Below are positions 1 through 8,411 of a stretch of DNA of 40,742 nt, one piece after another. The translations under genes were made by a program, and so were the position numbers. Source of the stretch: F23-D06 sp947167635 (lineage in GTDB: Bacteria; Bacteroidota; Bacteroidia; Bacteroidales; WCHB1-69). The notes beneath the pieces were generated by a model, which was not told the DNA's origin, did no database searches, and saw nothing but the letters and a program-made list of their open reading frames with translations. The number at the start of each line of letters is the position of its first letter. Position 1 is the stretch's first letter. The stretch spans positions 1 through 40,742 of the forward strand of contig CAMVIT010000027.1 of the NCBI GenBank assembly GCA_947167635.1. The letters run 5' to 3'.

Positions 1-3000
1 CTTTGGCGGCGATGGTGATGTCGGAAGGAGTTTCGATGTTGCCGGACTTGGGCTCCTCCGGGATGGTAATGGATATGTCGGTGACGGTCTCGCCGTTGTC
101 GGACTGGCGACCGTCTTTGGTAGCGATGGTGATGTCGGCAGAATCTGTTCTGTTTTCAGAGTTGCGATCGTCTTTGGATACAACGGAAATATCATCAATG
201 GCGTTCCTGTTCCCCTTCTGGTATTGGTCGAGCGCCTCGATGATGCCGGCTGTCTTCTTGTCACGCAACAGCTTGTTGCTGGCCACCCATTCATCGCCTT
301 CCTCGCCCATAAGGGCTATCTGCTTTCCTCTGATGTAGCTGCCTTTAGCGTATGGATTCACTTGGGATGCAATGGCGGCAATTTGAAAAGCCGTGGTTAC
401 AGCCATCAGGGCGGCAAGGATGGCTCCGCCAATAGGTCCGGCTTGTGCGAAACCCTGCATAATGGCCAATGCACCGCTGATGGTGGCTTGGACTATACTG
501 GCAATTTTGTCTCTCTCGAACTGCTCGTGCTTCAGTTTCTTCTCCTTCTTGTCCTTCTCTTCCTGTATCTTGGCCATTTGGGCATTATAGTATTTCTGGG
601 AGATGACACCATCGTCAAGTTGTCTTTGCAGAGCAGCTGACTGCGCATCGTATGTCTCCTGAGCCTCCTGCAGTTCTCTTTCCATCAAATTGTCCTGCAT
701 TTGGGCGATGGAGTTGTAGATGTCGAAGGCGGCGTTGGAAAATTCCTGCAGGCCCTGTTGCATAAGATTGAGAGCTTCCTGCCAGTTGTCTTTCATCTTG
801 CTCCAGTCGAACTCGGCGAGCTGCTGCCAGACGGATTTGGGGCCGGAATTGGCGGCCGCCTTGTCAACGTTGGAGAGCTGCTGGTCGAGCAGTTTCTTCA
901 GTTTTTCGATCTGGGCTTCCAGATCCGACACATCGGCGTCTTCGCCGTCGGCGGCCTTGCGGGCGGCTTTCAGTTTCTCGATGAGCTGGATTTCCAGCTC
1001 GTATCTTTCCCGGATGGCGTTCTTCTGCCGTTCGGTTTCGGTGAGGGTGGCGTCGGTGACGGACTTCTGCTCGGCGGTGATGAAGTCGCCGATGTCCTTC
1101 TGGTACTTTTCGAGGGTTTTCCGGATGTCCTGTGCCTCCAAGTCGGCCATACCGTTCAAGGATTGTTCCAGTTTGCCGATGAGGGCGTCGATGGCGGTGG
1201 TGTCGATGTTGTCGGCCACGAAGAGCTTGCGCAGATCCAACAGTTCCTGCATCTGATTCTGTGCGTCGGAGAACCGTTGCGCCCACTTCTGCTCTGTGCC
1301 GAGGACGGCATCCACCATCTCGTTGTTGCTCTCCGGGGCCGCCTCTTTCTGCCAGTTCCGGAATTTCTGGGAAAAATCTTCAAGGGTTTTTCCGTACTTA
1401 TCGAGGTACTTTTGTCCGGCGGCGGCAATCTCATCGATTTCCATTTGCTGAATCTTCGCAACCTCTTTGGAATTTTCGCCGAAGAGTTCTTTGGCCTCGG
1501 TCAGCAGCTCTTCATACTTGTTGATAATCTCCTGTTTGGTCTTCTCCCAACCTTCGAGAGATTCAGCCTGCTCCTTGGCCTCCATCTGGCGGAGTTTCTT
1601 CAGTAAATTCTGACGGGCGGTAAGCGTTTTATTGTCGGTGGTGGCGCCGGAACCGGAACCGGAGCCGCCAGAACCCGTTTCACCACCTTCAGCAGGATCC
1701 TCTGCGACTGCTTTTTTCGCCTCCTGAACTTTGGCCAATTTGTCAAGCAGGTCATCAATCTGCTTGTCAATGCCTGCCACAAATGGAGACTGGTTGCCAT
1801 TCCCGTAAGACCCGAACGGATCAAAAGACTTTCTTTTAGCATATAATTCGTCCAACTGCTTCTGAATTTTCAGTTCCTCGTTGGCATCCGTGATGTATGA
1901 ATCATATCGTTTGTCCAAATCATCCATTGAGGAAGAATATTCTCTATGAGCACGAACGAGGTTGCCAATTTCCTTACCTATTCCGCCGCGGACTCCTATC
2001 TGTCCAAACTCTTTGTTGAGATTCTGCGTGATAGTGAATACTTCCTTTCCCTCAGCCACTTGCTTTTTAATGCTTTCCAGAATGTCGTCTGTCTTAGAGT
2101 CGGAATATTCTTTAAGCAGTTTTTTTCGCAATTTCTCAATGTTGTCCGTCTCCTCCTCGATTTGTTTGGTGGTGGCAGCGTTCCTTTTTTCCTCCTTCAG
2201 TTGCTCGGCAATCTTCGCCTTAATCTGAACAATCACATCCTTATAGGCCTGCTCCACATCACGCAGAGCACCCTCTTCATCCAGATGCTTCTGTATGATT
2301 TCGGGATATTTTTCCTTGAGTTCCCGAAGGGCATCCTCGTAATCTTTGGTGCCCTTTTCGGCTTTCTTGAGTTTGTCGAACAAGTATTCGGCTTCGGCCT
2401 GTTCTCGAGCGCACTCGGTGTTGAATTCCTCGACGGCTTTTTTGGCGTCACGATGTCTTGAGATGAGCATCCCGATGCCGGTGATCAGTGTGGTGACAGC
2501 AATAATGATCGCACCCCACGGAGTGGCCGCAAATGCCGCCTTCAGTTCCGTTTGCGCGACTGCAGCCGCCTCAGTGTTAGCGGCAAGTTTTGCTTTGGCT
2601 ACGGCCAGCAATTTTGTCACTAAAGTATATGCTTTGCCTGCTACTGTATTGGCCAACGTAAGTGCGCGTTCTTCCTTTTGAGCTGCTATTACATGCTTTT
2701 GGGCAAGTCTCAATGCTCCGTATGCACCGACCAGCGAATAAAGCAGAACTCTGTGCTGCGCCCAGAACTTCACCACGGCAGTCAGTACCTTCAGCCCGGT
2801 AGCAGAGGATTTCGTAAAATCTGTAATGACGGGAATCAGTTCCTCTCCTAAGGCCGCCTTGGCATCCTGCACGGCCTTCTTGGCCTTATCAAGTTGGGCA
2901 GCGGCATTGCCGTTCACAGCAGCGTACTCGTTGATTACTGAATTCCCATCTGCGTAGGCTTGGGTGGCTAACTGCTGGGCTTCGCGGAGTTGGTCAGTGT

Positions 3001-4081
3001 TTTTCGCCAACATCATCAGAGTTTCCTGTATTCCAGCTCCTTTCAACTTCAGATCTGCAAAAGTCTCCGCCAATGCAGATCCTCCACTGCTTGAGAGGCT
3101 GTTTAGTTTGTCAAGCACGGTAAGGAACGCGGTGTTCATATCGCTGTCCACCAGGTTGCGGAACTCTTCGGCGGTCATACCTACCAGGCTGGCATACTTT
3201 TCCGTTTTGCCCATCATATCCATCATCACCTTCTGGACGGCAGTGGCCGACTTTTCCACCTGCGCCATATTCTGGTCCATAGCCGAAGCGATGCCCATAA
3301 TATGAGCCTGGGTGATGCCGGCGGTGTTGGCCACACCAGCCAACCGTGCGGTGAAATCCATAATGTAGGGTTCGGAGGCGGAAGAAGATTGTGCCAGCGT
3401 GTTGATGGCACTGCCGGTGGCCAGCATTGCGCCACGGAGACCCATAGTCTCTGTGGTGCCGAACATTTCGGCCAATTTGCCGATTTCTTTCACGGCATCC
3501 TCGCCTAAATCCTCGCCGAGTGCCACGTTGATGATATCAGCGGCTTCCACGAAATCCTTGATGGCCTCCTTGGATGTGATGCCCAGTCGCCCGGCATCGG
3601 CGGCCAGGGCGTTGAGTTTTTCCGTGGGCGTGCGGGTGTCCATCTTCTGGAACTCCTCGTTGAGCTGCTTCACCTCTTCGCGGGTGAGACCAGTGTATTT
3701 GCTCACGTTGGTCATTGCGTCATCCAGCGTGGCGTAGGCATCGACGTACTCCTGGGTGGCGGAGACGAAACGGCGGAGTACTGACGATGCTGTTTGTACT
3801 GCTGCGGACAGCGAGCCAACGGTTATGATTTGATCCATGGTGCGCTTGTTTAGCGCTTCAAGTTCACGTGATGTGGCACCAATTTCCTTCTGGACATCCG
3901 AATAGATGCTTTTTAATTTACTTAATTTCTCGGATTTGCGCAACCATTCTTCAGAGCCGATTGGCAATTTGTTTAACTCGTTTGCTGTTTTGGTTATGGC
4001 GGCACGTATGGATTTCAGATTGTTGTCTATACCTTGCTCGTTAAGCCAAATATTGACCCTTTTGTTTACTTCTTTTGCCAT
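1..4081 (-). CDS. Phage tail tape measure protein, 3' end outside window
   Basis: The reading frame is open from ATG at 4081 to the left edge (1360 codons, no stop), so the protein is partial. Residues of about 60-400 match the TP901-type tape measure core (a 'DDAMTNVSKYTGLTREEV' region followed by conserved Ala/Gly-rich helices). A hydrophobic stretch lies around residues 470-550, then long charged coiled coil with a Gly/Ser-rich linker near residue 800. The protein sets tail length and helps DNA delivery. The C-terminal 70 visible residues form degenerate repeats of about 20 residues (D-I-[ST]-I ... [KR]-x-[DE]-x-R). The gene has its own -7 box (TATTTTTG, 4101-4108) directly behind a terminator hairpin. 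Length and context make the call secure. Confidence 0.9.
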   Translation of the reverse strand, partial: MAKEVNKRVNIWLNEQGIDNNLKSIRAAITKTANELNKLPIGSEEWLRKSEKLSKLKSIYSDVQKEIGATSRELEALNKRTMDQIITVGSLSAAVQTASSVLRRFVSATQEYVDAYATLDDAMTNVSKYTGLTREEVKQLNEEFQKMDTRTPTEKLNALAADAGRLGITSKEAIKDFVEAADIINVALGEDLGEDAVKEIGKLAEMFGTTETMGLRGAMLATGSAINTLAQSSSASEPYIMDFTARLAGVANTAGITQAHIMGIASAMDQNMAQVEKSATAVQKVMMDMMGKTEKYASLVGMTAEEFRNLVDSDMNTAFLTVLDKLNSLSSSGGSALAETFADLKLKGAGIQETLMMLAKNTDQLREAQQLATQAYADGNSVINEYAAVNGNAAAQLDKAKKAVQDAKAALGEELIPVITDFTKSSATGLKVLTAVVKFWAQHRVLLYSLVGAYGALRLAQKHVIAAQKEERALTLANTVAGKAYTLVTKLLAVAKAKLAANTEAAAVAQTELKAAFAATPWGAIIIAVTTLITGIGMLISRHRDAKKAVEEFNTECAREQAEAEYLFDKLKKAEKGTKDYEDALRELKEKYPEIIQKHLDEEGALRDVEQAYKDVIVQIKAKIAEQLKEEKRNAATTKQIEEETDNIEKLRKKLLKEYSDSKTDDILESIKKQVAEGKEVFTITQNLNKEFGQIGVRGGIGKEIGNLVRAHREYSSSMDDLDKRYDSYITDANEELKIQKQLDELYAKRKSFDPFGSYGNGNQSPFVAGIDKQIDDLLDKLAKVQEAKKAVAEDPAEGGETGSGGSGSGSGATTDNKTLTARQNLLKKLRQMEAKEQAESLEGWEKTKQEIINKYEELLTEAKELFGENSKEVAKIQQMEIDEIAAAGQKYLDKYGKTLEDFSQKFRNWQKEAAPESNNEMVDAVLGTEQKWAQRFSDAQNQMQELLDLRKLFVADNIDTTAIDALIGKLEQSLNGMADLEAQDIRKTLEKYQKDIGDFITAEQKSVTDATLTETERQKNAIRERYELEIQLIEKLKAARKAADGEDADVSDLEAQIEKLKKLLDQQLSNVDKAAANSGPKSVWQQLAEFDWSKMKDNWQEALNLMQQGLQEFSNAAFDIYNSIAQMQDNLMERELQEAQETYDAQSAALQRQLDDGVISQKYYNAQMAKIQEEKDKKEKKLKHEQFERDKIASIVQATISGALAIMQGFAQAGPIGGAILAALMAVTTAFQIAAIASQVNPYAKGSYIRGKQIALMGEEGDEWVASNKLLRDKKTAGIIEALDQYQKGNRNAIDDISVVSKDDRNSENRTDSADITIATKDGRQSDNGETVTDISITIPEEPKSGNIETPSDITIAAK

Positions 4082-4100
4082 TATTTCAGAAATTTCACGG

Positions 4101-4108
4101 CAAAAATA
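4101..4108 (-). promoter_or_regulatory. Bacteroidales -7 box for the tape measure gene
   Basis: TATTTTTG on the minus strand matches the Bacteroidota -7 consensus TAnnTTTG. It lies 20 nt before the tape measure ATG. It also forms the T-rich tract after the hairpin at 4109-4130. Confidence 0.6.
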
Positions 4109-4130
4109 AACCCGTTCTGATGAACGGGTT
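4101..4130 (-). terminator. Perfect 9-bp hairpin, terminator of the 4145-4243 peptide gene
   Basis: AACCCGTTC (4109-4117) and GAACGGGTT (4122-4130) pair around a TGAT loop. On the minus strand the hairpin is followed by TATTTTTG. It sits 15 nt after the stop of the small membrane peptide gene. Confidence 0.7.
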
Positions 4131-4144
4131 GGGACATATTCGTT

Positions 4145-4243
4145 TTAATCTGTCAGCGAGTTTCCACCGCCTATCCACGGTGCTTTACCTGCTAATTTGT
4201 ATGCGATATACACTAATACTATGGTTCCTAAAATCTCTAACAT
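4145..4243 (-). CDS. 32-residue single-pass membrane peptide
   Basis: The ATG at 4243 opens a 32-codon frame ending in TAA. Residues 2-17 are hydrophobic (LEILGTIVLVYIAYKL), then a short polar tail with GGGN. The start is unusually well marked for this phylum: a nearly perfect Shine-Dalgarno AAGGAGGTGA ends 5 nt before ATG, and a TATATTTG -7 box lies at 4266-4273. It has its own promoter and terminator, so it is a one-gene unit in front of the tape measure gene. No family recognised. A tail-assembly, holin-like or superinfection role is possible but unproven. Confidence 0.6.
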   Translation of the reverse strand: MLEILGTIVLVYIAYKLAGKAPWIGGGNSLTD

Positions 4244-4265
4244 TTTCGTCACCTCCTTTCGGGTA

Positions 4266-4273
4266 CAAATATA
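4266..4273 (-). promoter_or_regulatory. -7 box TATATTTG before the membrane peptide
   Basis: Exact match to TAnnTTTG on the minus strand, 22 nt before the ATG at 4243 and directly before the Shine-Dalgarno sequence. Confidence 0.55.
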
Positions 4274-4328
4274 CACTTTTTTTTTACAAGATGACTATCG
4301 GAGAAGGAAAAAGTTAAATTTTCTTATC

Positions 4329-4526
4329 CTATCCATTTTTTTCAACATTGGAAAGTTTCTTCTGGAATTTATCACAGCAAGGGGATCTTTCGCTGGTGTC
4401 TTTATGCCAATAGTCGCAGTAACTCCATTCGGAGTGCTCCGATTTCCATTTCAGTTGAAAATATTCGCAGTCTCTGCAGAAGTTGACTGCAGGAATGAAA
4501 GTCTTTGGCCGTGGAGATGCTCCCAT
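4329..4526 (-). CDS. Small Cys-rich protein, probably metal binding
   Basis: 65 residues from ATG 4526. It contains C-x2-C (CRDC), a separate C-D-Y-W-H and a CC pair, five Cys plus His, as expected of a small zinc-binding fold. It sits in the tail region between the 162-residue protein and the membrane peptide. A box TATTTTTT, one base off consensus, lies upstream. Function not recognised. Confidence 0.55.
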   Translation of the reverse strand: MGASPRPKTFIPAVNFCRDCEYFQLKWKSEHSEWSYCDYWHKDTSERSPCCDKFQKKLSNVEKNG

Positions 4527-4594
4527 AATCGCTTTGTTTTTTTCGGAAAAAATACACTTTTTTTGATATAGTCAACCCGTCGGTTTACTTTTTT

Positions 4595-5083
4595 TTACAA
4601 CACCCCTTTGTGCGCCGCCGTCTGCGCATCCAACCGCTTGAACTCCACCAGCACTTTGTCGCCGTAGTAGTCGGCCACGAGGTCGCCGAGAGCTTCGATA
4701 TTGTGCTCTAACGGGTTGTGGAACCAGTCGCTTGGCGTGCGCTTGATGTAGATTTTGTGGGACGCCGCCTTGCCACTCTTGGTGGCCACCCCGTGTCGGG
4801 GCTGGCCGTTGCCCACGCCGTACTCGCGGAAGATGCCGTGGACGGGCATCCAGAAGGTAATGGCTTCCAGATCTCCGTCACGCTTACGCAATAATGGGCG
4901 CACCTTGGAGCGAAGCCGGCCTTCAGTCTTGCCGGCATAAATGCCAGTCTTGTAGGTGCGGGTGGCACCCTTCTTGCCCTTGGTAAAGGCTGATGCGGCG
5001 GCCTTGCTTTGGGCGCGCACCTTGTCTGCCCAGGCTTTCGCCTTGCGCAGGAATTCTTCGTCGGTCATCAAGTGTTCGGTCAT
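4595..5083 (-). CDS. Phage tail-region protein, possible tail completion protein
   Basis: 162 residues. The ATG at 5083 overlaps the stop of the previous gene by 4 nt (ATGA), so the two are translationally coupled. The N-terminus is basic and helical, followed by a beta-rich centre with a HGIFREYGVGNG segment. Size and position between connector genes and tape measure are those of HK97 gp10-like tail completion proteins; the match is by context and composition only. Confidence 0.6.
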   Translation of the reverse strand: MTEHLMTDEEFLRKAKAWADKVRAQSKAAASAFTKGKKGATRTYKTGIYAGKTEGRLRSKVRPLLRKRDGDLEAITFWMPVHGIFREYGVGNGQPRHGVATKSGKAASHKIYIKRTPSDWFHNPLEHNIEALGDLVADYYGDKVLVEFKRLDAQTAAHKGVL

Positions 5084-5886
5084 ATCGAGGGTTTTCGTTT
5101 TTTGCTTTCGATGATCATCGTGTTAAGCCGGTAGAGTACCGTGTGCATAGGCAGGTTCAGCAGTTTATCCTCATCCTGGATATGCTCTCCAAGTATGTTC
5201 CGATGGACATTGATCCAGGAGAAGGTGTCGGGCTCATCCGTTTTCTCCGGTTCTTCCTCCTCATCATCTTTCTCGGGTTTTGCTTTGGGGTCAAAATAGG
5301 GGAAGAGGGCAGGATAGACGGCCTCGACGGCGGCGGATCTTACTGCTCGGTAGTTCCAGATGATGGCAGCGGCCAATGCTCCGTCCATATCACCGAACTT
5401 CGGGAAACGGTACTTTGTGCCGTGCACGGTGAAGGGCAGACGGCGGTCTGTCTCCCCGTCCCAACCGGGTCGTTCCGGGCGAAACAGTGCTGCGATGGCA
5501 GCCTGGTGCAGTCCCTTGATCATACACTGGTCTGCGTAGATAAACTCTCCCCAGGTGATGTTGCCGAAACTGTTCTCGGGGCCATAGAAGGTTTCCCCGC
5601 CTAACTCAATGGTTGGAATTTTCCATTCCTTCCACATCAGGGCGTTTTTTTCAAAATTGACAACCGAATCCGTAGCTTCCGCAATGCTGAAACGCTGGAA
5701 CGGCGACATACTTTCCACAATATCGACGGGAATGCCGCACAGCCTGTGCAACACTTCATCGGTGGTGAGCAGACCCATTTTGGCAGCCGCCACAGCGGTG
5801 AGTTGTGCGCCATCACACTCGGCTATGGATGACGGGAACTCCAGTTCGGCCTTGTTGCCGTCAATTTCGTAAGTCAGCGTGTTCAT
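5080..5886 (-). CDS. Phage protein upstream of the tape measure, unknown (tail assembly?)
   Basis: 268 residues using ATG 5886, which overlaps the upstream stop as ATGA; a GTG six bases earlier (5892) is less likely. The N-terminal half is helical and mixed; residues around 205-225 are a run of Asp/Glu/Lys/Pro (a linker). Tail assembly chaperones often sit here, before the tape measure gene, but no slippery heptamer was identified and no family is recognised. Confidence 0.65.
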   Translation of the reverse strand: MNTLTYEIDGNKAELEFPSSIAECDGAQLTAVAAAKMGLLTTDEVLHRLCGIPVDIVESMSPFQRFSIAEATDSVVNFEKNALMWKEWKIPTIELGGETFYGPENSFGNITWGEFIYADQCMIKGLHQAAIAALFRPERPGWDGETDRRLPFTVHGTKYRFPKFGDMDGALAAAIIWNYRAVRSAAVEAVYPALFPYFDPKAKPEKDDEEEEPEKTDEPDTFSWINVHRNILGEHIQDEDKLLNLPMHTVLYRLNTMIIESKKRKPSI

Positions 5887-6347
5887 ACCCACGCCTCCTC
5901 ATCCGGATCAGGATTGAACGGGCAGGAGAGTCTGATGGTGTAGCGCACGCCGACATACAAGTGCTGTTCATCCAGCATAGGCACAGCGGACAACAACTCC
6001 ACATCCGCGCAGATACCACCATCGTCCGTGTCGGCGAGGATGCGGCGCAGAAATTCGTCGCCAATGCGCTCGCAGAGGTCGAGGGCGGCGTAGATGTTCT
6101 GCCAGTTCTTGCTCTCCTTGTAAGCGGCGGCGATGATGAAGGAGGTTTCGCGCTCCTTGCTACCTTGCGTGAAGGTGATCTCCCAGCTTTCGGCAATCAC
6201 CGCCGGGAACTTCACACGGTTGCGCAGATCCATGTAGAACTCTTCCAGCTCGCCCCGGAAGAAGTGTTTCTCGGTGTCGGAGTGCTCCACCATCCGGTGA
6301 CTGCGAGCAAGGCTCTCGATGTACTGGTAATATTGGGATGATGTCAT
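5883..6347 (-). CDS. Phage neck/tail-terminator-like protein, unknown family
   Basis: 154 residues from ATG 6347, 4 nt after the amidase stop and overlapping the next gene by 4 nt. Mixed alpha/beta composition with no membrane segment or Cys motif. Position between connector and tape measure suggests a head-tail joining or tail terminator role, an inference from order only. Confidence 0.6.
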   Translation of the reverse strand: MTSSQYYQYIESLARSHRMVEHSDTEKHFFRGELEEFYMDLRNRVKFPAVIAESWEITFTQGSKERETSFIIAAAYKESKNWQNIYAALDLCERIGDEFLRRILADTDDGGICADVELLSAVPMLDEQHLYVGVRYTIRLSCPFNPDPDEEAWV

Positions 6348-6351
6348 ATTT

Positions 6352-7020
6352 TTACAACGATTTCAGCATGGTGAGCATTTCGGGTTGCGGATGGATATCG
6401 CTTTTGTCGGTGCGGTAGGAACAGTGGGCAAAGATGCCTGGTGTGCCAGAGAGGGCACGTCTTGACACTTCCCACATATCCGGATTGTAGGCGGTGGGAA
6501 TGTTGTGCCTGGCGCACAACTCACGCACCAGGTCGCGCACAGCATTAATCTGGGCGGTGGTGTACCTCTCGTAGTAGCGGTGGCCTTTCCACTTCTGGTT
6601 GGTGCAGTACTCATAGAAGTACTTCACCGGCTTGACGGCGGTGTTGGGCACATTGCGGGTGCCGTTCCACTTGGCAGGATAGAACTGTCCATCCGTGTGC
6701 GGTTCCAGGAAACCCCAGCTGTCGATCTCAATGCCGATGCTCTGGCGGTCGAGTTGCTTGTACGGCACACCCATCTGCGTAAAAACCTTTTGCTGCAGCC
6801 CGAGATGCCATGCCCAGAACTCCTCGTCGAAGAGCTGATGGATTTGCCCTTCACGGTCCACAATGTAGTGCGTGGCCACCCGCTCCGGGGTTTTCATCCA
6901 CCAGGCGATATCGCCATCCACACCAGGACCGGATGCGGTGTGATGGAGCACGATCTGCCGTTTCTCGGTCCGCTCACGGACGTACTGGGTGGTCGGGAAG
7001 TTGTGTTTAATCAAGTTCAT
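6352..7020 (-). CDS. Phage endolysin, N-acetylmuramoyl-L-alanine amidase (Amidase_2/PGRP fold)
   Basis: 222 residues. The family cleaves the amide bond between N-acetylmuramic acid and L-Ala in peptidoglycan and uses zinc. Visible landmarks are LHHTASG near residue 26 (first His ligand), THYIVDREGQIHQL, HLG, IGIEIDSWG and a C-terminal HCSYRTDKSDIHPQ segment with the remaining ligand and catalytic Lys region. There is no signal peptide, so release depends on another protein. The ATG overlaps the stop of the upstream membrane protein gene by 1 nt (TAATG), a likely lysis pair. Confidence 0.88.
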   Translation of the reverse strand: MNLIKHNFPTTQYVRERTEKRQIVLHHTASGPGVDGDIAWWMKTPERVATHYIVDREGQIHQLFDEEFWAWHLGLQQKVFTQMGVPYKQLDRQSIGIEIDSWGFLEPHTDGQFYPAKWNGTRNVPNTAVKPVKYFYEYCTNQKWKGHRYYERYTTAQINAVRDLVRELCARHNIPTAYNPDMWEVSRRALSGTPGIFAHCSYRTDKSDIHPQPEMLTMLKSL

Positions 7021-7379
7021 TATTGTTCACTGCTTGACGGGTTTGACGTCTTGGGTTTGCGGATTGGTTTGGGTTTGGTTAATCCGGCAGCCTTCACTAA
7101 CTCGTTGAGTTCACGATTTTCAGTCTTCAACGCTTCAATTTGGGCCAACAGTTCCTGTTGTCCAGCCTTAAGTTCTGCGTTTTCTCTCCGCACCTCTTGT
7201 ACTTCGTTCATCAGACTGACAATCTTGGTGTTGTCTTCCTGAATGGTGTTGGAGAGCAGTTGAATGGTCTCCTGAAGTGATTGTATGGCGGTGTTCTTTC
7301 GCCGGCGGCTTCCGGCAATCCAGCCAATAGCACCCGTGATGGGGGTGATAAGGTAGCCGATCAATGTTACGATATCCAT
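7020..7379 (-). CDS. Membrane-anchored coiled-coil protein of the lysis cassette (holin or spanin candidate)
   Basis: 119 residues. Residues 2-23 form one hydrophobic segment (DIVTLIGYLITPITGAIGWIAG) followed by basic RRRK, then a coiled coil to about residue 95 and a Lys/Pro-rich tail. One N-terminal transmembrane helix plus a long coiled coil resembles an inner-membrane spanin or a small holin. Tight coupling to the amidase supports a lysis role; which one cannot be told from the sequence. Confidence 0.6.
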   Translation of the reverse strand: MDIVTLIGYLITPITGAIGWIAGSRRRKNTAIQSLQETIQLLSNTIQEDNTKIVSLMNEVQEVRRENAELKAGQQELLAQIEALKTENRELNELVKAAGLTKPKPIRKPKTSNPSSSEQ

Positions 7380-7385
7380 TTTAAG

Positions 7386-8378
7386 TTAAGCTAAGAATAT
7401 TTTGCGGTTAGTATTATCCCGGTGAATGATGCCGTCTTCGGGACTGTCACCGGCGAAATTGACATAGTTCGTATAGTTGGAAGGGTGTTTCCCAATAACA
7501 TAGAGAGCTGCAGCCAGATATTGGTCGGCACGTTCTGCGAAACGCGCCCGGCTTTCCATCACTTGCGCACGATAGACCGGTGTCTCCTGCACGCCGTCCA
7601 TAGTGATGGTCTCGAATATCAATCCTTTCTCGGTAGGCATCTTGTGCAACTCTCCGATTCCTTCAGCCAAGGCGGCATACACAATGTAGTGACGGATTGC
7701 CGGCAAGATGGTTCCGTATTTGATGTCGGATTCGTCGGCGGTGAGCAATTCGTTGAAGAAGTCCGGACCGATGCGGTGCTGCAGCTCGATGAGTTCCACA
7801 TCGCGGATGTAGTCACGCATCTTCAGGAACACCAACCTGCTGTTGTCGATATTGTAGCACTCCTGGAACTGAGCTGTGTTGCGGATCAGCGAATGCACGT
7901 TGCTGAGCTTATACTGCGAATGGCCGAACTCTGGAAAATCTTGGGAATTTTCTTCAAGATATTCGAGGATGTTGTCCAAGTAGTTGAAGCCTTCCTCCTT
8001 GAGGGAGTGCTTTATGTTCTCCTCCTGGTAGCGGAAGAGGCGGTTTTCCTTATCGACTTCTGCCGATACGCCAGTATCGCTAATATTGGCGGCGATGATG
8101 TCATAGCCCTTCCAAATGGCAAGCCGGATGAGGGCGAATCGTACTTTATGCACAAGGGCGCTTTTCGGAGCATCGTCTGGCAATGTGGGGTGGTTTTCCA
8201 CGAATTCCGCTAACGAGGAAAAGAGGGTTTTCCCCAGGAGCGTGCGGATATAGGTTTCTTCACACAGTGCCAGGTGTGAGGCCAGAGTCTCAAAGCGAAG
8301 GTTTATATTCACGGGAAGATATCTCTTGAATTCCTCTGCGTGTTCGTTGAATTGTGGAGTGAATAGTCTCGGTTCCAT
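7386..8378 (-). CDS. Head-tail connector-like phage protein (DUF6712-like)
   Basis: About 330 residues using ATG 8378; a GTG at 8399 in the same frame is possible. It directly follows the portal gene. The acidic, mostly helical composition and segments such as LALCEETYIRTLLGKTLFS resemble the Bacteroidota phage family I know as DUF6712. A connector or adaptor between portal and tail is the likely role from gene order. Confidence 0.6.
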   Translation of the reverse strand: MEPRLFTPQFNEHAEEFKRYLPVNINLRFETLASHLALCEETYIRTLLGKTLFSSLAEFVENHPTLPDDAPKSALVHKVRFALIRLAIWKGYDIIAANISDTGVSAEVDKENRLFRYQEENIKHSLKEEGFNYLDNILEYLEENSQDFPEFGHSQYKLSNVHSLIRNTAQFQECYNIDNSRLVFLKMRDYIRDVELIELQHRIGPDFFNELLTADESDIKYGTILPAIRHYIVYAALAEGIGELHKMPTEKGLIFETITMDGVQETPVYRAQVMESRARFAERADQYLAAALYVIGKHPSNYTNYVNFAGDSPEDGIIHRDNTNRKIFLA

Positions 8379-8411
8379 ATTAAGATTGTTGAGCCGCACG
8401 GCCGTGCGGAT

